From an uncultured Butyricicoccus sp. (GTDB taxonomy: Bacteria > Bacillota > Clostridia > Oscillospirales > Butyricicoccaceae), in NCBI GenBank assembly GCA_947575935.1, contig CANPPM010000088.1:1-9778 (forward strand): a DNA stretch of 9,778 nucleotides, written 5' to 3'. Each line of letters starts with the position of its first letter. Within the stretch, counting starts at the first letter, position 1. The notes beneath the pieces are model-generated. The model saw nothing but the letters and a program-made list of their open reading frames with translations. It had not been told where the DNA came from and did no database searches. Made by a program: the position numbers and the translations under genes. Shown one piece after another: positions 1 to 6,199 of this stretch.

Positions 1-203
1 ATTTCTTTGATGCAACCAACATGCTGCTTGCAAAAATAGAGGAGTGCGGCGCTTATGATGCGGGAGCAATCCAGGGGGCCTACCGCAGCTATGATAAATA
101 CCCCGTCGTATCCGGCACGATCTCTTTGCTTGATACACAGGATGTCGTCCGGGATGTGATTACCTATGAGCTGCATGACGGGCAGTTCTATCTGGCGAAA
201 TAA
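1..203 (+). CDS. LIV-type ABC transporter solute-binding protein, C-terminal fragment
   Basis: The gene is cut by the left edge; only about the last 67 residues are present, reading in frame from position 3 to the TAA at 201-203. The fragment aligns without difficulty to the C-terminus of the complete solute-binding protein at 1577-2815. Both have an aromatic-Asp start to a helix, a Tyr-Asp-Ala segment, a V-S-G-x-I strand, a D-T-x-x-V-x-R-D turn and a closing (N/D)-G-(K/Q)-(Y/F) motif. In the periplasmic-binding-protein type I fold this is the last helix and strands of the second lobe. It would deliver an amino-acid-like ligand to the LivHMGF module downstream. The in-frame ATG at 21 is internal to the domain and not a credible start. 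Ligand unknown. Confidence 0.82.
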   Translation, partial: FFDATNMLLAKIEECGAYDAGAIQGAYRSYDKYPVVSGTISLLDTQDVVRDVITYELHDGQFYLAK

Positions 204-232
204 TTTGACCCGGGACCCATTGGCAAAACAAG

Positions 233-241
233 AAAGGAAGG
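233..241 (+). promoter_or_regulatory. Ribosome binding site of the ATC hydrolase-like gene
   Basis: A purine-rich AAAGGAAGG lies 6 bases before the ATG at 248. It is the only Shine-Dalgarno-like sequence in the 44-base gap after the preceding stop and supports this start. Confidence 0.7.
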
Positions 242-247
242 ATTCCC

Positions 248-724
248 ATGAGCGATAAAATGTATACAGAAGAGGAGCTGGTACGTGAGGTGCGCGCAGC
301 AAATATTGTGCGCGGCAAATGGTTTGCACTGCTTGCAAAGCACATCCCGGCTGAGATTTTTGACGAAGCTGCGAAAAAGGCGTGCTGGGAGTTCGGGCTG
401 AGCCGGAAGGAAGCTGCAGGCGGCGAATGCGGTTCCAGCATCCCGATGGCGGAGTATTTTGCGTCTGGCGCTTCTTCGAAGGTGTTTCAGTGTGAAATAT
501 TGGAAAAGTCGCCTGAAAAGACCCACCTTCATATTGGCAGCTGCCCGTTGGTAGAAGCATTCCGGCAGGTTGGCTGCACGCCCGAACAGATTGCGCATTA
601 CTGCGATCTGATTTGCAACGGCGATTATGGCACGGCTGATTCGGTTGGGCTCACCTGCACCTTCGGCGAGCTGATCGCACATGGCGGCAAAGTGTGCGAT
701 ATGACCCTAGCGCTGAAAAAATAA
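248..724 (+). CDS. L-2-amino-thiazoline-4-carboxylic acid (ATC) hydrolase-like protein
   Basis: This is a 158-residue cytoplasmic protein with no signal peptide or membrane segment. Its C-terminal half carries the pattern I associate with the ATC hydrolase family: His95-Ile-Gly-Ser-Cys99-Pro, a helix with Glu, a G-x-(T/S)-x-E-(Q/E)-I-A segment, then Tyr-Cys119-Asp and a second Cys123 followed by G-D, ending in a T-C-T-F strand. The founding Pseudomonas enzyme opens the thiazoline ring of ATC to give N-carbamoyl-L-cysteine. Most clostridial homologues are uncharacterised, so the substrate here is not established. A cysteine desulfidase in the same operon makes a cysteine-derived heterocycle or related thiol compound plausible. 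No N-carbamoyl amidohydrolase is in the window, so the classical ATC route is incomplete here. The family call is by recalled pattern only. Confidence 0.68.
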   Translation: MSDKMYTEEELVREVRAANIVRGKWFALLAKHIPAEIFDEAAKKACWEFGLSRKEAAGGECGSSIPMAEYFASGASSKVFQCEILEKSPEKTHLHIGSCPLVEAFRQVGCTPEQIAHYCDLICNGDYGTADSVGLTCTFGELIAHGGKVCDMTLALKK

Positions 725-763
725 ACGGGATATCCACAGATCCGAAGAAAGGAACATGCGGAG

Positions 764-1555
764 ATGGACTTAAAATTAAAAGGGAAGCTGGCCCTTGTGA
801 CCGGCTCGACAGCGGGCATTGGCAAGGGCGTTGTGAAGGCGCTGCTACAGGAGGGGGCGGCCGTATTTGTCAACGGCCGCAGCGAAAAGACGGTAAGCGC
901 CGCCGTGGCGGAGCTGTCTGCATTCGGGGACTGCCGGCCGGCGGTTGGCGACGTCACGACTGCAGAGGGCGCGCAGGCTGTATTGGATGCCGTGGATGCG
1001 GCAGGACCGCTTGAGGTGCTGGTCGGCAATATGGGGACCTATAAAGGGACTGCATTCCAGGACATCAGCGATGAGGAATGGCACTGGATGATGAATGCCA
1101 ATCTGTATTCACAGGTGCGCATGTGCCGCCATTTCTTGCCTAAAATGCTGGAACGGAATGCAGGGCGCATCGTGCTGATTGCAAGTGAATGCGGGATGAA
1201 GCCGCTGATAGATATGGTACACTACAGTGTTTCCAAAACGGCGGTGATTGGCTTGGGGCGATCGCTGGCCGAGCTGACGAAGGGGACGGCGGTTGCGGTC
1301 AATACCGTGCTGCCCGGTCTGACAATGACCGAAAATACGGCTGAGTACCAGACCAAGCGCGCGGCGGCCGAGGGAAAGTCGCTTGAGCAGGCCATGAAAG
1401 AATATTTTGTCACCTATGAGCCGACCCAGCTGCTCCAGCGCATGACTACGGTTGAGGAAGTTGCCTCGGTCGTTACCTATTATTGTTCACCCGTTTCTGC
1501 TGCAGCGAACGGCGCAACCGTTCGCGCGGAAGGCGGTATCATTCGCAGTATCTAA
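764..1555 (+). CDS. SDR-family NAD(P)-dependent oxidoreductase
   Basis: This 263-residue protein is a classical short-chain dehydrogenase, the usual length for the FabG-like branch. The N-terminal Rossmann motif is TGSTAGIG (Gly14-x3-Gly18-x-Gly20). The catalytic set is Ser141, Tyr154 and Lys158 with the expected Y-x-x-x-K spacing, and a P-G loop follows ('VLPGLTMT'). The usual N-N-A-G motif after strand 4 reads G-N-M-G at residues 88-91, keeping Asn89. An Asn-Gly-Arg after strand 2 could favour NADP(H), but this is a weak guess. It would reversibly oxidise an alcohol or reduce a ketone in the cytoplasm. FabG-like or sugar-acid dehydrogenase names are possible, but the catabolic operon argues against a fatty-acid role. 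The start is supported by AAAGGA about 11 bases upstream. Confidence 0.93.
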   Translation: MDLKLKGKLALVTGSTAGIGKGVVKALLQEGAAVFVNGRSEKTVSAAVAELSAFGDCRPAVGDVTTAEGAQAVLDAVDAAGPLEVLVGNMGTYKGTAFQDISDEEWHWMMNANLYSQVRMCRHFLPKMLERNAGRIVLIASECGMKPLIDMVHYSVSKTAVIGLGRSLAELTKGTAVAVNTVLPGLTMTENTAEYQTKRAAAEGKSLEQAMKEYFVTYEPTQLLQRMTTVEEVASVVTYYCSPVSAAANGATVRAEGGIIRSI

Positions 1556-1560
1556 ATTTT

Positions 1561-1567
1561 AAGGAGG
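1561..1567 (+). promoter_or_regulatory. Strong ribosome binding site of the solute-binding protein gene
   Basis: AAGGAGG lies 9 bases before the ATG at 1577, immediately after the SDR stop codon. A near-perfect Shine-Dalgarno fits the high expression usual for solute-binding proteins. Confidence 0.85.
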
Positions 1568-1576
1568 AACTCAATC

Positions 1577-2815
1577 ATGAAAAAGACAATCAAGCTTGTA
1601 TCCGTAGGATTGTGCCTATTGCTTGGCCTGTTGACAGGCTGCGGCGGCGAGACGGCCAGCGCAGACACGGACGGCGGCAGCGCTGGCGGTAATACCAGCG
1701 GTAGCAGCAGTAGCGGCAGTAGCAGCGAAGACGGCGGGGATGTCATCCGCATCGGCTTCTTTGCGCCGCTGACCGGAAATTCTATGCAGTACGGCGTCTC
1801 GTTCCAGAATGCAATTAATATGAAGGTGGACGAGCTCAATCAAGCGGGCGGCATTGACGGGAAACAGATTGAAATCGTCGCCTTTGATGATAAGAACGAC
1901 CCGAAGGAAGCGGTTAACATTGCCAATAAGATCGTAGCGGATCCCAGCATTCAGGTTGCGATCGGTTCGTTCTCCTCTTCGTGCTCCATGGCGGCCGCCC
2001 CTGTGTTTGATGAGGCGGGGATCCTGCACTTGGGTCCGACGGCGTCTCACCCCGATTTTGTAAATATGGGGGATAAAGCGTTTACCATCGCGATGCCGAT
2101 GAAGTTTGAGGGCGCGGCAGACGCTGAATATGCCTACAAAAAAACCGGCGGCAAGGATATGGCGGTCATTTATCTCAACAGTGATTATGGGGTTTCCCAT
2201 TCCAGCGTATTTAAGGATGCATATGAGGCCCTCGGCGGCAAGGTCGTAGCGTTTGAGGAGTTTATTCCCGGCCAGACCAAGGATTTCACCCCGATCATTA
2301 CCAAGATCAAGCAGGAAAACCCGGGCGCTCTGTTTGTTATTGCAGATTATTCGGACGGCGCCAATATCTTTAAGCAGGCAAAAAACCTGGAGCTGAATTG
2401 CGATCTGATCGGTCCCGGCATGCTGATTAAGGATGAATTCATCGACGTAGCGGGGGATGCGGTTGACGGCCTGCTGATGCTCTCGACCCTGCCGATCTAT
2501 TCGGAAGAAGACCGCGAGAACGAGGATTCGGCAAAGGCCGCCTTTGTCAGCGAATATCAGGATCTTTATGGCGTGATTCCGGACGGCTTCCCCGCAAACG
2601 CTTACGACTGCATTACCCTGATTACAAACATGATTTCGAAGGTGGGCTATGATGCGGAGGCACTGGCCGGGGAGTTCCGGCAGGTAGGCCGGTATGAAGG
2701 GGTCTCCGGAAATATTGCGGTTGATCCGGATACCAAGGAAGTCAAGCGCGACCTGATGGTATACACCATTGTGAATGGGAAGTATGCAGTGGATGAAATC
2801 GTTCCGTCTACGTAA
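1577..2815 (+). CDS. livK: LIV-type ABC transporter solute-binding lipoprotein
   Basis: The 412-residue protein begins with a lipoprotein signal peptide: Lys2-Lys3, a hydrophobic core, and lipobox Leu19-Thr20-Gly21-Cys22, so mature Cys22 should be lipidated and anchored outside the membrane. Residues 23-55 form a low-complexity Gly/Ser/Asp linker. The binding-protein type I fold follows from residue 56, opening with a 'IGFFAPLTGN' strand and then Q-x-G-V-S, G-G-I-D-G and F-D-D-K motifs typical of branched-chain amino acid binding proteins. The S-F-S-S-S-C-S and G-P-T-A-S segments are at the expected ligand-site loops. It sits immediately before livH, so it is the cognate receptor. The true ligand need not be Leu/Ile/Val, because this family also binds other amino acids, amides and aromatic compounds. 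A second paralogue lies at the left edge. Confidence 0.93.
   Translation: MKKTIKLVSVGLCLLLGLLTGCGGETASADTDGGSAGGNTSGSSSSGSSSEDGGDVIRIGFFAPLTGNSMQYGVSFQNAINMKVDELNQAGGIDGKQIEIVAFDDKNDPKEAVNIANKIVADPSIQVAIGSFSSSCSMAAAPVFDEAGILHLGPTASHPDFVNMGDKAFTIAMPMKFEGAADAEYAYKKTGGKDMAVIYLNSDYGVSHSSVFKDAYEALGGKVVAFEEFIPGQTKDFTPIITKIKQENPGALFVIADYSDGANIFKQAKNLELNCDLIGPGMLIKDEFIDVAGDAVDGLLMLSTLPIYSEEDRENEDSAKAAFVSEYQDLYGVIPDGFPANAYDCITLITNMISKVGYDAEALAGEFRQVGRYEGVSGNIAVDPDTKEVKRDLMVYTIVNGKYAVDEIVPST
1643..1741 (+). repeat. Low-complexity Gly/Ser linker-coding tract
   Basis: This part of the solute-binding protein gene encodes residues 23-55, directly after the lipobox cysteine. It is built largely from AGC, AGT and GGC codons and reads as Ser/Gly runs with a few Asp and Glu. 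It probably tethers the binding domain away from the membrane and cell wall. Such tracts vary in length by slippage between strains. Confidence 0.75.
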
Positions 2816-2830
2816 CCGTGCGCATCGGGC

Positions 2831-2837
2831 AAGGAGG
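2831..2837 (+). promoter_or_regulatory. Ribosome binding site of livH
   Basis: AAGGAGG ends 5 bases before the ATG at 2843, inside a 27-base gap after the solute-binding protein stop. It fixes the livH start. Confidence 0.8.
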
Positions 2838-2842
2838 AAAAG

Positions 2843-3721
2843 ATGTTTTTTCAACAGGTCGTCAATGGGCTGACCATCGGCAGTATGTACGCACTGGTCG
2901 CCATCGGCTATACGATGGTGTTCGGCGTGCTTAAGCTGGTTAACTTTTCGCATGGCTCGGTATTTATGGTGGGGGCATATCTCACGCTCGAGCTGAGCCT
3001 GGCGCTGGGCGGCAATTTCTTTTTGGCGGCCGCGATGAGCCTGGTGCTGACCGGTATGTTGGGCGTCGTGATTGACCGTGCTGCGCTGCGCCGTCTGCGC
3101 GTGAAGAAGGCCGACCGGATAACCGCGCTGATTTCCACGCTGGGCGTCGGTACTATCTTGGACAACGCGGTTATGATCGGCTTCGGCTCGGAGACCAAGG
3201 CATTTCCGAATGTGCTGCAGCTGGGGCGCTTTACCATCGGCACGACGGTCATCAGCTGGGTACAGGTCATCATCCTGGCGCTTGCGCTGGTGCTGATGGC
3301 GATTATGAGTGTGATTGTTTACCGGACCCAGATGGGATGCGCCATGCGTGCGACCTCGCAGAATGCGGACGCGGCGCGGCTGATGGGGATCAATGTCAAC
3401 CAGGTTATCGCCTTCACGTTCTTTATCGGGTCGCTGTTGGCCTCGATCGCGGGTACGATGTACGGGATGTATTATGAGGCCATTGACCCGCTCATGGGCT
3501 CGGTCATCAGTATGAAAACTTTTGCCTGCGTTGTGCTGGGCGGGGTTGGCGTGCTGCCGGGCGCGATGCTGGGCGGGCTGCTGATCGGCGTGGTGGAGGC
3601 GGTCGGCGCAAGCTATATCAGCTCGGGCTACCGGGACGCGATTGCGTTCGCCATCCTGATTTTGGTGCTTGTACTGCGTCCGCAGGGCATTTTAGGCAAA
3701 AAAGTTGCTGACAAGCTGTAA
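2843..3721 (+). CDS. livH: Branched-chain amino acid-type ABC transporter permease LivH
   Basis: This 292-residue integral membrane protein has about eight hydrophobic segments and the usual family length. The N-terminus carries the LivH hallmark: N-G-L-x-x-G-x-x-Y-A-L-x-A-x-G, then 'VNFSHG' and V-G-A-Y. The cytoplasmic loop before the last helices contains 'LGGVGVLPGAMLGG', the conserved coupling-helix region that contacts the ATPases. A-R-x-M-G-I-N in the middle is also typical. It pairs with LivM to form the translocation pore of the importer whose receptor is encoded just upstream. Substrate choice cannot be read from the permease. Confidence 0.95.
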   Translation: MFFQQVVNGLTIGSMYALVAIGYTMVFGVLKLVNFSHGSVFMVGAYLTLELSLALGGNFFLAAAMSLVLTGMLGVVIDRAALRRLRVKKADRITALISTLGVGTILDNAVMIGFGSETKAFPNVLQLGRFTIGTTVISWVQVIILALALVLMAIMSVIVYRTQMGCAMRATSQNADAARLMGINVNQVIAFTFFIGSLLASIAGTMYGMYYEAIDPLMGSVISMKTFACVVLGGVGVLPGAMLGGLLIGVVEAVGASYISSGYRDAIAFAILILVLVLRPQGILGKKVADKL

Positions 3722-3730
3722 GGGAGGAAA
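3721..3730 (+). promoter_or_regulatory. Ribosome binding site that decides the GTG start of livM
   Basis: AGGGAGGAAA begins at the last base of the livH stop codon and ends 4 bases before GTG 3735. The alternative in-frame ATG at 3705 has no such site, lies inside livH, and would add ten residues (M-L-T-S-C-K-G-G-K-T) unlike a permease N-terminus. Confidence 0.82.
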
Positions 3731-3734
3731 GACT

Positions 3735-4727
3735 GTGAATTCCATTTATCAAGCGCTTGCGAAACGGCAGGGGCTGGTGCAGATACTCCTGCTGGCGGCT
3801 GCTGCGGTGTTCCCGCTGCTGGTCAGCAACCCCTATGTGATCCGGCTTTCGATCCTTTCCGGTATCTTTATCATTCTGTCGCTCAGCCTGAATCTGTTGA
3901 CCGGCTTTTCTGGGCAGATCTCTTTGGGACATATCGCTTTTTACGGAATCGGCGCGTATACGGCCGCCATCCTTTCCAAAAATTTTGGCTTGAATTTTCT
4001 GCTTTGCATGGTGGCGGCGATTGTGGTCACTGCGTTGTTTGGGCTGCTGCTGGGTTTGCCGGCGCTCAAGCTGGGCGGGTATTATCTGGCGATCGTGACG
4101 CTGGGCTTTTCCGAGATTGTTCGTCTGGTGGAGATCAACTGGATGGAGCTGACCAACGGCCCGCTTGGGATCAACGGTATTCCCAAGCCCGCGCTGTTCG
4201 GGATCAAGCTTTCCTCGCCGCGCGCCTACTATTACATGTGCCTGCTGCTGGTTGTGCTGACCATTGTGGTGATCCGGAATATTCTGGAGTCGCGCATTGG
4301 CTATGCGCTCGGAACAATCCGCGGGGATGAAAATGCGGCAAAATTTATGGGAGTGAATATTTTCCGCTATAAGATCATGGCGTTTATGGTTTCTGCGGGT
4401 ATCGCAGGACTTGCGGGGGCGTTCTTTGCACAGTATGTTACCTTTATCGACCCTACGAGCTTTGCATCCGACCAGTCTACGCTGGTACTGATCATGGTGA
4501 TCTTCGGCGGGATCGGTTCGCTGCCGGGCAGCGTCATCGGCGCGGTTGTGCTGACGCTGGTGCCCGAACTGCTGCGCAGCCTGATGGAATACCGGATGCT
4601 GATTTATGGTGTGGTATTGGTGTTTATGATGCTGGTGAGGCCCGAAGGATTGCTGGGCAAGATCAACTTTAAGCACATCCGGCAGCGGTGCACGGCGGAG
4701 CCGCCGGATGGAAAGGAGGGCTCCTGA
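3735..4727 (+). CDS. livM: Branched-chain amino acid-type ABC transporter permease LivM
   Basis: With the GTG start at 3735 the protein is 330 residues, normal for LivM. It is strongly hydrophobic with many membrane segments. Family hallmarks include the N-terminal half 'LNLLTGFSGQISLGHIAFYG', followed by G-A-Y-T-A, the 'LRLGGYYLAIVTLGF'-like region (here with L-K-L), the N-G-P-L-G-I-N-G-I segment, and the C-terminal coupling loop F-G-G-I-G-S-L-P-G-S-V-I-G. It forms the membrane channel with LivH. Its TGA stop overlaps the ATG of livG (TGATG), so the two are likely translationally coupled. The C-terminal tail after the last helix is Lys/Arg- and Gly-rich. Confidence 0.94.
   Translation: MNSIYQALAKRQGLVQILLLAAAAVFPLLVSNPYVIRLSILSGIFIILSLSLNLLTGFSGQISLGHIAFYGIGAYTAAILSKNFGLNFLLCMVAAIVVTALFGLLLGLPALKLGGYYLAIVTLGFSEIVRLVEINWMELTNGPLGINGIPKPALFGIKLSSPRAYYYMCLLLVVLTIVVIRNILESRIGYALGTIRGDENAAKFMGVNIFRYKIMAFMVSAGIAGLAGAFFAQYVTFIDPTSFASDQSTLVLIMVIFGGIGSLPGSVIGAVVLTLVPELLRSLMEYRMLIYGVVLVFMMLVRPEGLLGKINFKHIRQRCTAEPPDGKEGS
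4712..4719 (+). promoter_or_regulatory. Ribosome binding site that decides the livG start
   Basis: AAAGGAGG lies 7 bases before ATG 4727. The upstream in-frame GTG at 4688 would read through this site, add a G/A-rich 13-residue leader and lacks its own Shine-Dalgarno. Confidence 0.85.
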
Positions 4728-5485
4728 TGGTTTTGCAGACCAAAGAGGTGGTACAGCAGTTTGGCGGCCTGACGGCGGTCAACCGGGTAAGCATGCAGAT
4801 TGAAGACGGACAGATTGTCGGCCTGATCGGACCGAACGGCGCGGGGAAAACGACGTTCTTCAATGTGATCACCGGCGTCAATACGCCGACAGCGGGCAGC
4901 GTGCATTTCATGGGCGAGGAGATCACCGGGATACCTGCGCATGAGATCGTTGCACGGGGCATTGCCCGTACCTTTCAGAATATCCGCTTGTTCAAGAATA
5001 TGACGGCACAGGAAAACGTCATCGCTGGGATGCATACCGAATCCCAGGCAAATCTGATCGACGCGATTTTCCGAACCAAGCGCCATCGGACGGAAACCCT
5101 GGCCTGTGAACAGAAAGCGGACGAGCTGCTGGAGCTGGTTGGGCTATATGCGTACCGGTACGAGCTGGCAACCCGCCTGCCCTACGGCCACCAGCGGCGG
5201 CTGGAAATTGCGCGTGCGCTGGCCAGCAGCCCGAAGCTGCTGCTGTTGGATGAACCGGCTGCGGGCATGAATGAACAGGAGACCGCCGATCTATTGGAAT
5301 TTATCCGCAGGCTGCGCGGGATGGGATATACCATCCTGCTGATCGAGCACGATATGAAGTTGGTTATGAGTATCTGCGAAAATATTTATGTGCTCGACCA
5401 CGGGGAACTGATTGCGCAGGGCGCGCCGGAGGAGATTCAGAGCAATCCCCGTGTGATTGAGGCGTATCTCGGAAAGGAGGGCTGA
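4727..5485 (+). CDS. livG: LIV-type ABC transporter ATP-binding protein LivG
   Basis: From ATG 4727 the protein is 252 residues, typical of LivG. Walker A is GPNGAGKTT at residues 35-43, the Q-loop is in R-T-F-Q84-N-I-R-L-F (a LivG signature phrase), Walker B is L-L-L-L-D175-E176-P followed by A-A-G-M-N, and the H-loop is I-E-H208-D. The ABC signature reads L-P-Y-G-H-Q-R-R-L-E-I-A-R at 151-163, where LivG proteins usually have L-S-Y-G-Q-Q. The Ser to Pro and Gln to His changes are conspicuous but the helix after it is normal. It works at the inner face of the membrane as a heterodimer with LivF to power import. Its start overlaps the livM stop by one base. Confidence 0.95.
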   Translation: MVLQTKEVVQQFGGLTAVNRVSMQIEDGQIVGLIGPNGAGKTTFFNVITGVNTPTAGSVHFMGEEITGIPAHEIVARGIARTFQNIRLFKNMTAQENVIAGMHTESQANLIDAIFRTKRHRTETLACEQKADELLELVGLYAYRYELATRLPYGHQRRLEIARALASSPKLLLLDEPAAGMNEQETADLLEFIRRLRGMGYTILLIEHDMKLVMSICENIYVLDHGELIAQGAPEEIQSNPRVIEAYLGKEG

Positions 5486-5487
5486 GC

Positions 5488-6195
5488 GTGGCGTTTCTGG
5501 AAATTGAGGATCTGCATGTGCATTATGGTGCGATCCATGCGCTGAAAGGCATCCATATTCAGGTGGAGCAGGGCGAGATCGTGACGCTGATCGGCTCAAA
5601 CGGCGCGGGAAAGACTACGACAATGAATACCGCGGCCGGGCTGCTGAAGCCCAGCCAAGGGAAAATTATCTTTCAGGGGGAGGATATCACCCGCTTTGAT
5701 GCGCCGCAGGTTGTGAAACGTGGCATTTGCCTGTCACCGGAGGGCCGCCAGGTCTTCCCAGAACTGAGCGTGCTGGAAAACCTGACCTTGGGCGCATATC
5801 TGCGGCCGCCGAAAGAGCGGGAGGAAACCATTGCAGTGGTATACGACCTTTTTCCGCGGATCAAGGAACGGATGCACCAGCCGGCAGGGACGCTGTCGGG
5901 CGGGGAACAGCAGATGCTTGCAGTCGGCCGGGCGCTGATGGGAAAGCCCAAGCTCCTGATGCTTGACGAGCCCTCGCTCGGCCTGGCGCCGATCATCATC
6001 CAGGAGATTTTTGACCTGATCGTTCGGATCAACCAGCTGGGTACGACCATCCTGCTGGTTGAGCAGAATGCGAAGATGGCGCTGCGCATTTCGCACCGCG
6101 GCTATGTGTTGGAAACCGGCAGGATCGTGCTCAGTGACCGCGCGGAGGCGCTGCTGAACAGCGAACAGGTGCGCGCCGCATATTTAGGAGGCTGA
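5488..6195 (+). CDS. livF: LIV-type ABC transporter ATP-binding protein LivF
   Basis: The gene starts with GTG at 5488, two bases after the livG stop, with AAAGGAGG at 5473-5480 as ribosome binding site. The 235-residue length is standard for LivF. Walker A is GSNGAGKTT at 36-44, the signature is L-S-G-G-E-Q-Q at 136-142, and Walker B is L-M-L-D160-E161-P followed by S-L-G-L-A-P, a LivF phrase. The H-loop position reads V-E-Q-N-A, with Gln in place of His, as I recall for LivF proteins generally. The protein completes the importer as the second ATPase. Confidence 0.95.
   Translation: MAFLEIEDLHVHYGAIHALKGIHIQVEQGEIVTLIGSNGAGKTTTMNTAAGLLKPSQGKIIFQGEDITRFDAPQVVKRGICLSPEGRQVFPELSVLENLTLGAYLRPPKEREETIAVVYDLFPRIKERMHQPAGTLSGGEQQMLAVGRALMGKPKLLMLDEPSLGLAPIIIQEIFDLIVRINQLGTTILLVEQNAKMALRISHRGYVLETGRIVLSDRAEALLNSEQVRAAYLGG
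6186..6191 (+). promoter_or_regulatory. Ribosome binding site of the cysteine desulfidase gene
   Basis: AGGAGG sits inside the last codons of livF, 8 bases before ATG 6200. The downstream gene is therefore tied closely to the transporter. Confidence 0.8.
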
Positions 6196-6199
6196 TACC

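Noticed and set aside
694..1014. + strand reading frame of 106 codons overlapping the SDR gene
   Set aside because: It is an Arg/Gly/Cys-rich out-of-frame product of the SDR coding sequence without its own ribosome binding site.
1616..2953. Long antisense reading frame of 445 codons opposite the solute-binding protein gene
   Set aside because: It overlaps a gene with clear signal peptide and domain motifs, is Arg/His/Ile-rich without recognisable domains, and runs across two genes. It is a codon-bias shadow.
3618..4676. Antisense reading frame of 352 codons opposite livM
   Set aside because: Its composition is extremely rich in Gln, His and Arg, as expected from the complement of hydrophobic membrane codons. 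It has no motif and livM is unambiguous.
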